Assembly (NCBI RefSeq): GCF_965363235.1
Contig: NC_134846.1
Coordinates: 30,204,218 to 30,268,217, forward strand
Length of the DNA stretch: 64,000 bases
Direction of reading: 5' to 3'
DNA from: Mytilus galloprovincialis
Lineage: Eukaryota; Mollusca; Bivalvia; Mytilida; Mytilidae
A program made the position numbers and the translations under genes. Below are positions 26,141 to 38,800 of this stretch, in pieces; within the stretch, counting starts at the first letter, position 1, and each line of letters begins with the position of its first letter. The notes under the pieces are model-generated. The model saw nothing but the letters and a program-made list of their open reading frames with translations, did not search any database and was not told the DNA's origin.

Positions 26141-26504
26141 CAAAAATGAAACATCATGAATATACTTTTTAATTTCATTCTAGATCTGATGTTGCAACGT
26201 GTAGATACATAAAATTAAACTTTTTTAGAATTTGCTCCTTGTCTAGCTAAAATAAATGATGTATTGGTATTCATATCTTTGTATTCATTATTTAAGAAAA
26301 ATAGGTAACATAGATGTGTTGATTTAATTCATACAAATATGGGTACAATTCCTGGAGGGAAAGATTAATTGATTGTTGTTTGCTAAAACGTCCAGTGTCA
26401 AAATGTTTATGCATGTTCAGGAAGATGGAGAGAACACAACGTTGAGCCAATGAATATAGATACGTTGGGCCATTGTTGTGCCAACATACAAATGTTATCT
26501 GGGA

Positions 26505-26690
26505 CTAGGCTAAATTTGGGTTCCAGATTGGTAACAAATGATTAATTTAGGTTCCAGATTGGTTACACAAGGTTCTATAAAGGTTTCTGATTGGTTACAC
26601 AAGGTTCTATTAAGGTTCCAGATTGGTTATACAAGGTTCTATCAAGGTTCCAGTTTGGTTACACAAGGTTCTATTTAGGTTCCAGGTTGG
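26505..26690 (+). repeat. 30-bp minisatellite
   Basis: About six copies of AGGTTCCAGATTGGTTACAC plus AAGGTTCTAT, near the right end of the AACGTT-ended element. Confidence 0.8.
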
Positions 26691-26835
26691 TTTTCCATAA
26701 CGTTATATCATAACGTTCTTACAACGTAACTGGTAGTCCATACTTTTACGTTCCTACAATGTTAAATCACAACGTTCTCACAACGAAACAGAAACGTTCC
26801 TGGAACATTTCCTGAACGTTTTTGTGTTTTGTGGG

Positions 26836-27756
26836 ACAGGTCGTTTCCTTTTTAATCGCAATACCACGTTTGTAAGCATCAATAACACTTTATTTTCTGA
26901 CATAGGGCTGATCAGTTTAAAAAGCTTATTTAGTTAACACGGTATGATGGGATTTTAATCTTTATAAATTGTACTAATTTTCATTAAATCTCATATTGAA
27001 CTACACATCTAGTATATATGCTAAGAATTTTTATGCATGCATATTGTAATAGCATTTAATATTAAAAAATAAATGGTAGTTAAAAAATGTGAATATGTGT
27101 ATGATAGATATTTGCTATACAAGCTATAGACTGGATCTTCTTAAACCGATTGTGACCTCTCATTGCAGATGTACTTTTCATCAACAAACAATCGGATGTC
27201 ATTAGTGGAGTTGAAAAATACTTTTCATTCCATTTACTCTTTAGTGCGTTCCACTTTTTTTCTATTTTCTGTAGATCGTGGACTTGATTGTTGTTGGTCG
27301 TTCGTTTTGTATTTGTTTGCAAGTTATATGTCTACTGCCGACAAATGTTTTGTTATCCCTTTAGTTTTGTCTTTCCTCTTCCCCTTTCACGGGATAAATA
27401 CTTAATTATTTGGCTCATTTTACATATTTACCGTTATCTACTAATTCATTCAGCTTATATTTTAAAATACGATAACAATGTAGAATGTTCCTGTCATAAC
27501 AAAGAATGTTCCTGTCATAACAAACGAAACAACACTTTATAATGTTTACGTGTCCGAAGCGCTTTTCTGAATCTACCTTCAGCAGGAACGTTCAATATTC
27601 TCAATACCGAATGTTAAAACGTGTTAGTACTGAAATTAAGCTTGTGATACCCTCGGCTACTGATAATTTACTAACAACAGTATCCACCAAGAGTTGTATA
27701 GAGCGCCTTTCTTGTTGTCTTACAATGTTTTAGCAGTTACCCTTCTAACATTCAAG
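26836..27756. other. Intergenic, no supported gene
   Basis: The only structure seen is a perfect two-copy 21-bp duplication (GAATGTTCCTGTCATAACAAA) at about 27482-27523. The open frames are short and unrecognised. Confidence 0.45.
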
Positions 27757-27985
27757 GGGGCCTGGGTGGCCGAGTGGTCTAAGAACATGTAGAAGTCCAA
27801 CTAGTTAATCAATAGTCAGTTAACCATGTTTACACTGTGGTGGTAATTTTGATTACCGCACTTTACATGTGCAAGTGATTCTAATTTTTATTGACTAGGA
27901 TTGTCAGATCTCCTACCGAAGGATGAAATTACACAATATTGTTGAAAGTAAACATAGAATTCCAATGAATCAATCAATCAATCTA
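27757..27985 (+). repeat. tRNA-derived SINE with AATC tail
   Basis: It begins GGGGCCTGGGTGGCCGAGTG GTCTAA, which contains a tRNA Leu/Ser-type A box (TGGCCGAGTGG). About 225 bases on it ends in (AATC)n, CAATCAATCAAT. No intact B box is seen, so this is a diverged or 5'-promoter-only copy. Confidence 0.65.
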
Positions 27986-28434
27986 ACATTCAAACTATAC
28001 AAGTGTCGATATTGGATGGCTAGGATAAAATAAGAGATAAGACTTTAAATTTGTATGTGTACATAATAGAATTCTAAGTAGAACTTTTCAATCTGTAATT
28101 TATAAAATGTCAAAAGTGTTATATCCCACTTTTAATCCGTCTGTGTGACAGATTTAACCTAGATTACATGATATACTCTCGTTATGCAACACAACCGGTT
28201 TAAATATTTATGAAAAATTCGAATATAAACACTATCTAATTACAAGATAACTACATGTAAGTGCAAGAGTTAATCTCTTCTTGTATGGTACTACTGAATA
28301 CTCCTTGTCATCACAGTCTTTAACGGAATATACAAGCAGTCTGAAATCACTCACATTTAAAATGTTATTTGCATCCTATTTTTGGAAAGAAAATTGTGTC
28401 TCTTATCTATAATCAAATTAATCTCGGAGTGTTT

Positions 28435-31400
28435 TCAAAGTGTTTTCGACTTTTCTACATCTAACGATTTATCTTCGTTGGAGTCGATTACACAAACACT
28501 GTCAATTGTTTTCTCCGATTTGACAAACTTGTTTGTGCAATCCTGTAAATTACAAGTTTTGTATACCGATGGATTAGCTTCCTGTAGTGCTGGTTCATTT
28601 ACTGTTGTAATTTTTGGGATAGCAGATTTTTGTTCGCTTGGCGTTGTATTTGTTTGTCGGTTTGTATAGGTTGGAACATATCAGGATATATATTACTGGT
28701 AGCTTCTTTTTCCAACGGTGAAGAATTTTCAATACATTGATGCACCGTAACTATTACTTCACACGCATTCGAGTTTTCTTGGCAACTGTCCTGAGGTATT
28801 GTGTAAGGTTTACAATATTCTGCATTGTCTTGTGTCGCAAAATCTGAGTTAAAAGAAATATTTGACAAGCTTTCTGTGTGAACTATTTGACCATCTATTT
28901 TTGAAGTGTCGTTTTCCATATCAAAGTATACGTCAAGGTACCCTGTCGATTTTTCATCTTCGATTTCTGTTATAATCGATTGTCTCCCCTGCGAAATGAA
29001 ATCAACAGATTTCCTAAAAGATGCTTGTGATGCAACATTCAGTTCCGTTGTATCAAATATTAACGGGTTTTCGTCGACCTCACTATAGATGCCAATACAT
29101 GGGGTCGGTTGAAAAGATTCCAAAACAACTTCTTTATTGATTTTTAGTTTAAGTGATCGTTGCTTTCTCTTTTTATGTAATAGATGAACCACAACAGTTA
29201 GAGCAGTTAACCCACTTATACACAGTGTATACATTATCCATTCTTTGATTGAACTTCCTGAAATATGATTAGAAATAATTAAAAAATACAACTACAATTT
29301 AAGAGAAATCAATAGCAACATTATTATACACAACAAATTCGAATTCTCTATGTAGTTAATATACGAAGGAAATTATCGCCAGCTTGTTGATTCACTATTT
29401 CTTTTTATGAATACGATACTTCTGAAGTCAACTTGATAGAATCAAAAGATCTAACAACTAACTGACATCTTGATATATATGTATTTATACATGTTCCAGA
29501 CCATATGAGTATTTGGACCGTACACGTGTATTTTTCAAATACGCGTACGGTATGTTTGGTTTTAAGAAGTTGGTCAAGTTTAGTAGATACAAATTTATAT
29601 TACAGAACAACATATTAACTGAAATATTATATTAATTCAAAATGTTAAATTGTAAATCTAACTATGAGAAAAAGTCATGTTAATTTAATCTGATAATCTC
29701 CGGTATTTAGCATGTCAGTAAAACATGAAAATGAATTAAACTCGCTGACATTGAAGGTATTAAAAGGAAAAATAATAATAAAATTTTACTCAAAAATGCA
29801 AATGGAAAGGAATATGCATGAGGAAAACATGTAAATGTATAAAAGGTGTTTTGTCTAAAGACACCATACAACAGTCAATTGATATGGTCAGTGTGTGTCG
29901 ATTTGCTTTTTTCTCATGAATAATGTATGTAGTTGCCAATCTAGTTCAATTTAGAACTATCATTGAGTGCAATATTATACAGATATATCAAAAAGGTGTC
30001 CACAGTTTATGTCATTAGCGGCAAAATGAACGTAAAGATTGTTTTAGTCTGATATATAAACTCATGTATATTCAAACTTACTATCTTTCAAAGTATTGGT
30101 CTGTTTTCCAGTGACTGTTTCATTTAAAAATTTAACTGACACTGTGCTCTCTGCAAATAAATAATTCACATCAATACTACTAATAATAAATAGCAAAAAC
30201 TTTAAACTGCAGGAAAAAGACAGCAAATCTTCGACCAATCGTAATCATTTTAGGACTCATCTCCTGAGGGAATAGCAACCACAAATTTAGTACAATGACG
30301 TTATTTATCAATACTACAAAGGTAAATAACACCAGTCGTCGATTGTATTCGAATATGTAACATATATTTATCATGTTTATGTTTTCGGCAGATCCATAAA
30401 TAATAACCTATACATAACACAAAAAAGCTGTGTTGACTTTAGAGCCAATAATACTCATTTAAAACCCGAATTAATTATCGTCATTCATGATAGACATTCC
30501 CTCGCAAGCAGGTGTATATAAAATATTATATAGCATCAATGTCTGCTGCCATGATGTACAATAAACAAACTATTACCGAGTAAAGCAAAGGAAAATGATG
30601 TAAACCTATAAAGGTCATAGCTGGACGGTTAAGAGAGATTAAAATAATAATTTAAAAAATGATTAACAATTTTAAAAAGAAAGCAAAATGCCTGATTCTA
30701 CTTACATCATTAAAAAACATGAAATACACCAATCGATAGATTGAAAATCAATATTAAAGGAAAAAATCTATATTTTGAAACACACTTTACTAATTAAAAC
30801 CTGCATGCTCAACGATCAAGTTTCTCATGTTTCAAACGCACGAACTATTGTCTTAGTAAATCAGATAATAGATGGTTTACCTGTGCTCTTTGAAATACAT
30901 CCCACCTCATTATCGCACCTATTTTGTGTTAAAAAGAATTAATGTTATTTCTTTACATCCTATATAGCAAACATGTGAAATGATACATTATATATAATAT
31001 CAAGTTTCCAATAAATATAAGAATTAAAAAGAATGTGAATTACATCCGAAAAGGGGGATTTTCATGTCTATGTCTCAACTTATTGCTCGAGCCCAAAGTA
31101 TTTGAAAATCCAACGCTTAGTAAAACGACAAAGAGCTACAAACCAAAACGGTCGATAAAAAAGCCTAATCCAGGAAAACTGCGTTACTATTTTAAGCAAA
31201 AGTATCATCAAGTTAATTGAAAGTGTTCTTAATAAGTAAAATAACAAAAGACACCGAAGTCCAAGAAAACTTCAAAATGGAATTAAAGTATCTTATCGAA
31301 TGGCAATATCAAAAACTCAAAAACCTCAAACGAATTGAAATTAACTCTCATATTCCTGACTTGAACATGTTGAAATTTATAAATTACATGGAATATCAAT

Positions 31401-34400
31401 TCACTTTATTTCAGTACCAACCATACTATCTTTTTTTTTATATTTTTTGTTTTGTTTGGGTTGCAACTTAGAAACGTACCTTTCATAAGGATTACAGTCA
31501 CATGTTTCACTACATAAAATACCATACATATTATATTTACATGGAAGACATCGACCTCCATCTTCTCTTGTTGTTGTTCCAATTTTGCATTCTAAAAGAG
31601 GGAAGTATTGATAAGTTCCTAATAAATGATATCCGCTCTTTGGACGGGTTTTGGTCTCTTTGACACATTCCCAAATTTCCATTCTCCATTTTATTTTCAA
31701 GCATTAAAATAATGTTAACAAAATTTCAATAACAATATGTTCATTTAAACATGTTAAAGGCGGCGTTGTCAATAGAATTTTATGAATTGCTATCCATTTT
31801 TCAAATCATGTACAGAAAGACAAAGTCATTCGATTTTTTTCCCTAATTTTGTTCTTTGAAATGTTTTCCCCCCACTGTTTATCTATATGCTTTTCTTAAC
31901 CAGAACACACAAAAGCACCTAATGTTGTGCTCATTTTATCGTTTTATATATGTTAAGTTTTTTTATTTTTTTTATCTCATTGTTTTTGGTTATTTCTACG
32001 ATATAATTTCTATAATCCCTGGTACCGTCTTCTCTTTTTCCTTTTAATTGACATCTTAAATCATTCTTGAAAAACTTTTTATCAATTATGACGAACAAAA
32101 GTCAATATTTTCAATTAAAAAAAATCGAAAAAGAAAACAAACGACAGTGATGAATAGTCTACAAATCAAAACAAGACACTCAGTGTCACGACTCAAACGC
32201 ACACAAATGAAGCCATGCTTCATTGCACGATTCGTACAGTTACTCTTGGGTATCGTATATCGATGAGTTATAACCTGTAATTATATATCTTGTACTTGAT
32301 AAAACGTTTTCCATATTTATAAATTATGGACATGCATATTTTATATAAAACCGTATTCATGATCAAAGGTAAAGTTTTAACTTAAAGCTTGTTTTCATCA
32401 TTTATTTTTTCTTTATTGTTGAAACTGTTAATTTGAGGCTAACGGTCTATTTATTTTATATGTCAGATCATTTTCACCAATGACTAATTAAATACATTTG
32501 TTTTTATCATTTTAAAAATCGCTACAACTATTGACTAGAAGTTCATTTTGGAGATCAACAATCCAAAAGAAAGGACAAGGAAGTATTTTGTACCAATTAA
32601 GTTTCTCCAGACTATTAGTTTCATTGTTGATGAGTATTTTAATTGTGTTAGATAGTTCTTGTAAAGTTAACACCATTGCACATAACCCTTTTCACGTTTA
32701 ATCTGTTCTATTTGATTTTTCAATGATAAATTTTCGCGAATCAATATTTATATATTTTATCTTATTCATATAATTATTATAAAGAATCAGTTATTACACT
32801 TATTTTCTTCTGTGCACGTTTGTTTACATTCTATCAACAAGGTTTTCCCTTGAACTTGTGCTTTGCGATGACCGAAGTTTTAACGAGAGGTATCGTAGGT
32901 AAGGTCACGGCAAACACCGGAAAATAAGTGCACAGGAAGACAAAAATTCAATAGCAGTACATTTAAATACACTATTAAAATATAAAGGATTTTCTTGTAC
33001 AAGAAAGTTCACATACAATGTACACACGTTCTAAAGTTAGAGTGTAAGTTAGGATTTCAATTAATACAGACATATTCAACTTGTACATCATTTTTAAGTT
33101 TCATTTGACTTTTGTTAACCTAAAATAACAAAACAATGAAGATCAATTTCATGGTACAAATGGCAATGCAAAGGATTGGAATAAGACGTTTGGTTTCTTT
33201 ATTGAAACTACACCATCCGTCACAATCTTGATTTTTTAGTTACATGGCATTGTATCCAAGTGATATTTGCATAACTTTTTGGATTCATTCTGGATTGTCT
33301 TATAAAAATTTACTCGAAATACTTATATTTTAGGAATAAGTTAACAGAATAACAGAACATGTTAAAAGAAAATTGGCTAACGTAATAGTACATTTAACGC
33401 TTCCTTTTGCATTTATTGTCCATTTTTTTTATTACATGTATCTATGCCACCTATCCTTTAAAAAAAATATTCAATCATATAGACCTCAAAGTAGTTTACA
33501 ATGAAACAAAGATTTGGCTTTTCATATTATAATATGCACCGCATTCATTTTCCTATTATTTTATGTCACTTAAATCATAGAACATACTCTATACACTAAA
33601 TAGCACCCATACCAATGTTGATATAGTATTCCGTAATCTGTTTAGGAATTTTATACTGTAAAAAGACATCCGTCAAATATGGTATTTAGACAATATGACT
33701 ATTGAGGAGTACTGATACATTCCGGAAAAGTATACATTGATAACTAGAGGCTCTAAAGAGCCTGTGTCGCTCACCTTGGTGTATGTGAATATTAAACAAA
33801 GAACACATGACAAAATTGTGTTTTGGTGATGGTGATGTGTTTGTAGATCTTACTTTACTAAACATTCTTGCTGCTTACAAATAACTCTATCTATAATGAA
33901 CTTGGCCCAGTAGTTTCAGTGGAAAATGTTAGTGAAAATTTACAAATTTTATGAAAATTGTTAAAAATTTACTATAAAGGGCAATCATTCCTTAGGGATC
34001 AATTGACCATTTTGGTCATGTTGACTTATTTTAAGGTCTTACTTTGCTGTACATTATTGCTGTTTACAGTTTATCTCTAATTAATATAATATTCAAAATA
34101 ATAACAAAAAACGGCAAAAATTCCTTAAAATTACCAATTCAGGGGCAGCAACCTAACAACCAGTTATCCAATTCATCTGAAAATTCTAGGACAGACAGAT
34201 TTTCACCTGATTAACAATTTCACATCCTGTCAAATTTGCTCGAAATGCTTTGGTTTTTGAGTTATAAGCCATAAACTGCATTTTACCCCTATGTTTTACT
34301 TTTAGCCATGGCGGCCATCTTGGTTGGTTGGCCAAGTCACTGGACACATTTTTTAAACTAAATACCCCAATGATGATTAAGGCCAAGTTTAGTTTAATTT

Positions 34401-37155
34401 GGCCCAGTAGTTTCAGAGGAGAAGATTTTTCTCAAAGATTACTAAGATTTACGAAAAATTGTTAACAATTGACTATAAAGGGCAATAACTCCTAAAGGGG
34501 TCAACTGACCATTTTGGTCATGTTGACTTATTTGTAAATCTTATTTTGCTGAACATTATTGCTGTTTATAGTTTATCTCTATCTATAATGATATTCAAGA
34601 TAATAACCAAAAACAGCAAAATTTCCTTAAAATTACCAATTCAGGGCAGCAACCTAACAACAGGTTGTCCGATTCATCTGAAAATTTTAGGGCAGATAGA
34701 TCTTGACCTGATAAACAATTTTATTCAGTTCAGATTTGCTCTAAATGCTTTGGTTTTTGAGTTATAAGCCAAAAACTGCATTTTACCCCTATGTTCTTCT
34801 TTTAGCCATGGCGGTCATCTTGGTTGGTTGGCCGGGTCACGCCACACATTTTTTGAACTAGATACCCCAATGATGATTGTGGCCAAGTTTGGTTAAACAT
34901 GTTAAATGTGGTCCAGTAGTTTCAGAGGAGAAGATTTTTGTAAAAGTTAACAACGACGACGGACGACGACGGATGCAAAGTGATGGGAAAAGCTCACCTG
35001 GTCCCTCGAGCCAGGTGAGCTAAAAATGATAAAGAAGGAAATATGACAAACACTTGAGAACACATCTGAACAGTCAAAATGCTCTATTAAGGAAACCCTT
35101 CATTAATTTTTGCGACGCTGTTATACTTTAGTTTGACAATCCTTGATAGCAGATATACTTTAAACTATCATGATACCAGATTCAAAAATGCATGTTAGAT
35201 AGATAGATAGTTTATTCTTATAAAACCATGCAAGTAAAAAGGTTACAGAGAAGTTAAAAACAATAATATACATAATTACAAAAATAGAAATGCATTAAAA
35301 ATGCATAAAATTTCGGATGAGATAACATATAAAAGAATATATATATATATACTTATACAGTCAAATGTGAAATGTTCGATTGATAGCTTTAACAAATAAT
35401 TAATAAGACGAAAGATGTTCATTCTTATATCTCTAAATTATGTTATTTGTTCGTTTGTTAGTAATTTTCGTCATCTTGCATAATCCCCTTTGTAACATTA
35501 AAGTTACACAAATAAAAATCCTTGATAATGTTCCTGACTAGAATAAAAATGCAAAATTAATTTGCAGATATCCATCATGTACGTGCTGTCTACAAACAAA
35601 GGTATTGGTAGAGTCGAATCAATATGTATTTGTTATTTCAGTCTGGAAATATTAAAAAGCAACTTACCCGTGCACAGTAGATCGGTCCATTCAAAGTTAG
35701 AACAGCAGAAATGCTTGCTGAAGGGTAAGAAAACTAATCATTATCATACTAAAGTAATAAGACATTATTATAAAAAATGTGAGCTGCCTACAGATCGATC
35801 CAAGACAAATCTAAAGTCGTCTATTGAAGGATTATAATATATTATTTATTAAAAAATAAAAAACTTAATCATGTTAATGTAACGATAAAGTCAATAAAAT
35901 CTGACGAAGCAAAATTCTAGATTATACAAAACCACAGAACGATTAAAAACAGTTCTTGTATTTATGTACCGGAATTGCCCTATTAAAAACGATGGGATCA
36001 ACCTTGCGTGATTGAGTTATTGTGATGTAAAAGTTGGAAATGATCAAAGTTGAAACCATTTGAAACAACTGAATATATTGATCAGTAGCAATAGATTGTG
36101 TTCTATTGTTTGTTTGTTTGTCTTTTTCATTTTTAGCCAGGCGTTAACAGTTTATTTTCGATTTTTGATTTCGACTGTCCCTCTGGTATCTTTCGTCCCA
36201 CTTTTACAACTTTTCATTTCACATATAGTTTCAACAAACCTTAAAAGTGTAGTGATTTCAAATTGGTTTCATTTGCAAGATATCAACCGATACCAGGATG
36301 AGTCTTACACATACACTCTTATAAACTGTGCTTTGTAGCATGTAATCAGTTCTGAATACTTCATCGAGCTGTTATCTTTTATAAATTTTCATTATTTCAG
36401 TTTTGTAAATTTTTGACAAGCACTAAGTGATACATTAATCGCATACATAAATATGTATTTCAACATATATTACTGGTTGCCAATTTGAAATAACACATAC
36501 TATTAGTATATACTCACTCTGTACTTGCATTGTAATAATAGTTCTCATTTAATTGCAAGGAACTTCTTATTCCATAAATAAGTAAACAAATCACTTGAAA
36601 CTTCATTTTAGATCAATTGGAGAAACAACAATTTATGAGAGTGCACTTAGACCAAGGAGGAAGAATTCATTAAACAATGTCATTTGAAATACATTTTATA
36701 ATTTTATATAATAACGCATTATACATGTTATACATGGAAATCAGGCACATTGAGGAACGAACACAACGGATGCTTCCATTTATATCCATTGCATTTTTAA
36801 TGTTTTGCATATTTTTCAAATAAATTTTAAAATGTTCTGTTTCTAAACACAATCTTATAATTATAAATATCAAATAGAGTCAAATGAGTTTGAAATAAAT
36901 GGCACTTATTCTGTGAATTACATATTTCCAGCCGATAATTAGGTCGAAGTTATCCTAAAATGGTAGGTGAGTGTAAGCATTTGTTCTATAGTAATTCCGC
37001 TTTGTGATTATGAGATTCAGGCCAACACAACTAGAGTAAATTATACAGGTTATATCTGCGTTTTTGTTTTTAGTATTGTAAAGAGCATATTTAGACATGA
37101 CTTACCACCACATAATCCTCCTTTTGCACTGGATGGTTATGTTGTCTAAACCATG
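28435..37155 (-). CDS. Type I membrane receptor: cysteine-rich/EGF-like exons, TM, tyrosine-motif tail (5' end not found)
   Basis: Six minus exons join in frame: 37155-37106, 35717-35668, 31591-31480, 30918-30881, 30150-30082 and 29257-28599. The first four encode an EGF/scavenger-receptor-like ectodomain (CKHFCCSNFEW, LCTECKIG, CLPCKYNMYG, CDCNPYERCDNEVGC). A Ser/Thr-rich linker and a membrane segment (WIMYTLCISGLTALTVVVHL) follow, then a basic stop-transfer KKRKQR. The tail of about 190 residues has YSEV, YLDVYFDM and YPDM; YxxM is the known PI3-kinase p85 SH2-binding motif. The frame stops at 28599. Near 28650-28680 another frame opens and stays open to TGA at 28435 with the same S/T/E/K-rich composition, so a one-base shift may have shortened the tail. 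A signal peptide exon was not located. Resembles mollusc MEGF-like receptors. Ligand unknown. Confidence 0.72.
29497..29546. repeat. Short palindromic repeat
   Basis: ACCGTACACGTGTATTT and AAATACGCGTACGGT form a near-perfect hairpin with a tiny loop, in an intron of the minus-strand receptor. Confidence 0.5.
31240..31372 (-). repeat. Dispersed repeat fragment in receptor intron
   Basis: On minus it reads GTTCAAGTCAGGAATATGAG and AATTTCAATTCGTTTGAGGT, colinear with copies at 41.74, 46.10 and 51.52 kb (+) and 63.12 kb (-). Confidence 0.55.
31630..31705 (-). repeat. Dispersed repeat fragment in receptor intron
   Basis: On minus it reads GAGAATGGAAATTTGGGAAT followed by GTGTCAAAGAGACC, the same core as the 4.07-kb repeat. 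It ends about 40 bases upstream of the 31.59-kb exon acceptor. Confidence 0.55.
33742..35025 (+). mobile_element. Hairpin-ended dispersed element, copy 1 (internally duplicated)
   Basis: It starts AACTAGAGGCTCTAAAGAGC (hairpin AGGCTCT/AGAGCCT) and ends in the hairpin AGCTCACCTGG...CCAGGTGAGCT plus a CGACGACGGA microsatellite. Two head-to-tail units of about 500 bp (about 33905-34397 and 34398-34920) repeat TGGCCCAGTAGTTTCAG...CCATGGCGGCCATCTTGG...TACCCCAATGATGATT. No open reading frame. It is a very common bivalve repeat; the mobilising enzyme is unknown to me. Confidence 0.75.
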
Positions 37156-38604
37156 CTAGAAATATAAAAACTATAATATTGTAAGTATGTATTTCCTACT
37201 TTGTGAAGAATTCAGATATGCCAGATTGCAGATTTAATGGCATTCGAAGTCTGTCAAAATTGGAATATCATTATTAACTTATATTGAATACAATTATGAT
37301 TAAATTGCACACAATAAATGGCAAATAATAGAAGTAGATGCCAAAAGAAGATGATACTATTCAACTATTGAAATGGCAAAGATGACCCATTCTTTAACAT
37401 CGGAAACGGAAGATGGGGAATGTGGCAAATAGACAATAACCCAAATTAAGAGCAGAACACAGCCAACGAATGGGGCTTCAATGTTCAGTTTGCATACTTC
37501 TAGTTGTAAGCGTAATCATAATTTTATAAGACGAGAAAACTACCAAATACCAAGGAAGCGGATGTCAGAAAGAATGAGAGAAAAAATGAATAGATGGTTA
37601 TTTCTGAAACGGAATCCTTGCTTTAATACCCTGAATACAGAAGTTGAAATCTAGATATACACACATCATAAACAGTTGATATATGTACATTACTTTCTTT
37701 AAAGTAAGATATAGCTAGGAATCATATAACTATTCCATGTTTTTTTTTTCTTTTCTTGTTGACACATTTTAATTTATATAAAAGAGATACGCATGACATA
37801 CGTTATTTAAGAAATAAAAAAAGACACAAACAAAAACATCAAAAACAAAGACTGATCATAAAATAACAATTTGATAGATGACATTTGTTAATTTGCATAA
37901 ACTATCTAGTGAGAAACCTAGCACAAACGTATACAGCATAGACATACTTAATATATGTGATGATAAAAAACTATCGAAAACTTAACTACACTTCCGGACA
38001 CCTGAAATTGGAATAAACTGCAAACATTCATGCCTAAACTCTTGGATTATCAAATGTCTTAATAAAACCGTCGGTGCTGATTTTGTTTATTAGTAACACG
38101 CTATTTGTTAAAATCTAGCATGAAGTCTTAATCAAATACATTTTTCTTTTAACAAATTTTCTGTGGGTGTTTCTGTTTTTGTTATTTAAGTTCTGTTCAA
38201 ATTTGAACTATTACTTTCGAAACTTAATATTTTAACATTCTAGCTGGTCAAACTAGATTTAATCTTGTATCGAAGTAAATTGTGAAACAAACCATAACAG
38301 TAAGCAACATAAGGTTTGCAATATTTAATCTATGAACGGAAAAATCAAGTGAACTTAGAAACGGAAACAAAAACAAAAAAGACTGAAAGTAATGATACGA
38401 GAACTTTATTTTTTTGTTATTTCAATCACTAGTATACCAAATTTTACACACAGAAAAAGAATTGGATTAAAAAAAAACTTTCAACTCTAGAATATCGATT
38501 TTTGTCGGCATAACAGATGACAAAAGCACAGTTCTGTCATGTAATGTTGTCATTTTATTGTTATATTTAACATTGCCATAAAAGCCACCATTATGTTATT
38601 AAAT
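37156..38604. other. Upstream of the minus-strand receptor, no exon found
   Basis: I looked here for a minus-strand signal-peptide exon ending in phase 0 and found none I trust. A fragment of the GGGGAATGTGGCAAATAGAC repeat lies at about 37405-37475. Confidence 0.4.
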
Positions 38605-38800
38605 TGTCCTGTACCAAGTCAGGAAAATTGCCATTGTTATTATAGTGTGTTACATTTCAATGGTGAGTTTCTGGTGTGTCGTACGCGTTGTTCTCCTCTT
38701 ATATTCGATATGTTTACCTCAGTTTTAGTTTGTTACCCGGATTTTTTTCTCAATCGATTTATGAGTTTCGAACAGCGGTATACTACTGTTGCCTTCATTT
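38605..38800 (+). repeat. Dispersed repeat (CCAAGTCAGGAAAATTGCCA type)
   Basis: Colinear with the minus-strand copy at 58.68-59.05 kb: CCAAGTCAGGAAAATTGCCA, then TTGTTCTCCTCTTATATTCG, CCTCAGTTTTAGTTTGT and CAGCGGTATACTACTGTTG. The 134-residue open frame across it is repeat-derived. Confidence 0.65.

Larger units (their letters stand above)
24046..26835. mobile_element. Non-autonomous element with AACGTT-rich inverted ends
   Basis: The left end CCCCACTAAACACATAACGTTC and the right end (reverse TCCCACAAAACACAAAAACG...) are inverted repeats. Inside each end the palindrome-like AACGTT/ACGTTC recurs many times: 24058-24290 on the left; 26438-26465 and 26695-26820 on the right. The middle has two minisatellites and no gene. 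The structure fits a DNA transposon relic that depends on proteins in trans, with multiple subterminal binding-site-like motifs. Superfamily and target duplication are undetermined. Confidence 0.7.

Noticed and set aside
27757-27830. tRNA-Leu/Ser-like 5' half
   Set aside because: Only the A box is convincing; the sequence ends in an AATC microsatellite, which fits a SINE and not a tRNA gene.
28382-28669. A 95-residue plus-strand open frame
   Set aside because: It is antisense to the end of the minus-strand receptor tail, has no recognisable domain, and the minus-strand frames make better sense.
31401-31479. Continuation of the receptor frame past CDCNPYER into the intron
   Set aside because: A GTACGT donor follows AAAG at 31480 and the next exon (from 30918) restores the expected CDNEVGC; the extension is intron read-through.
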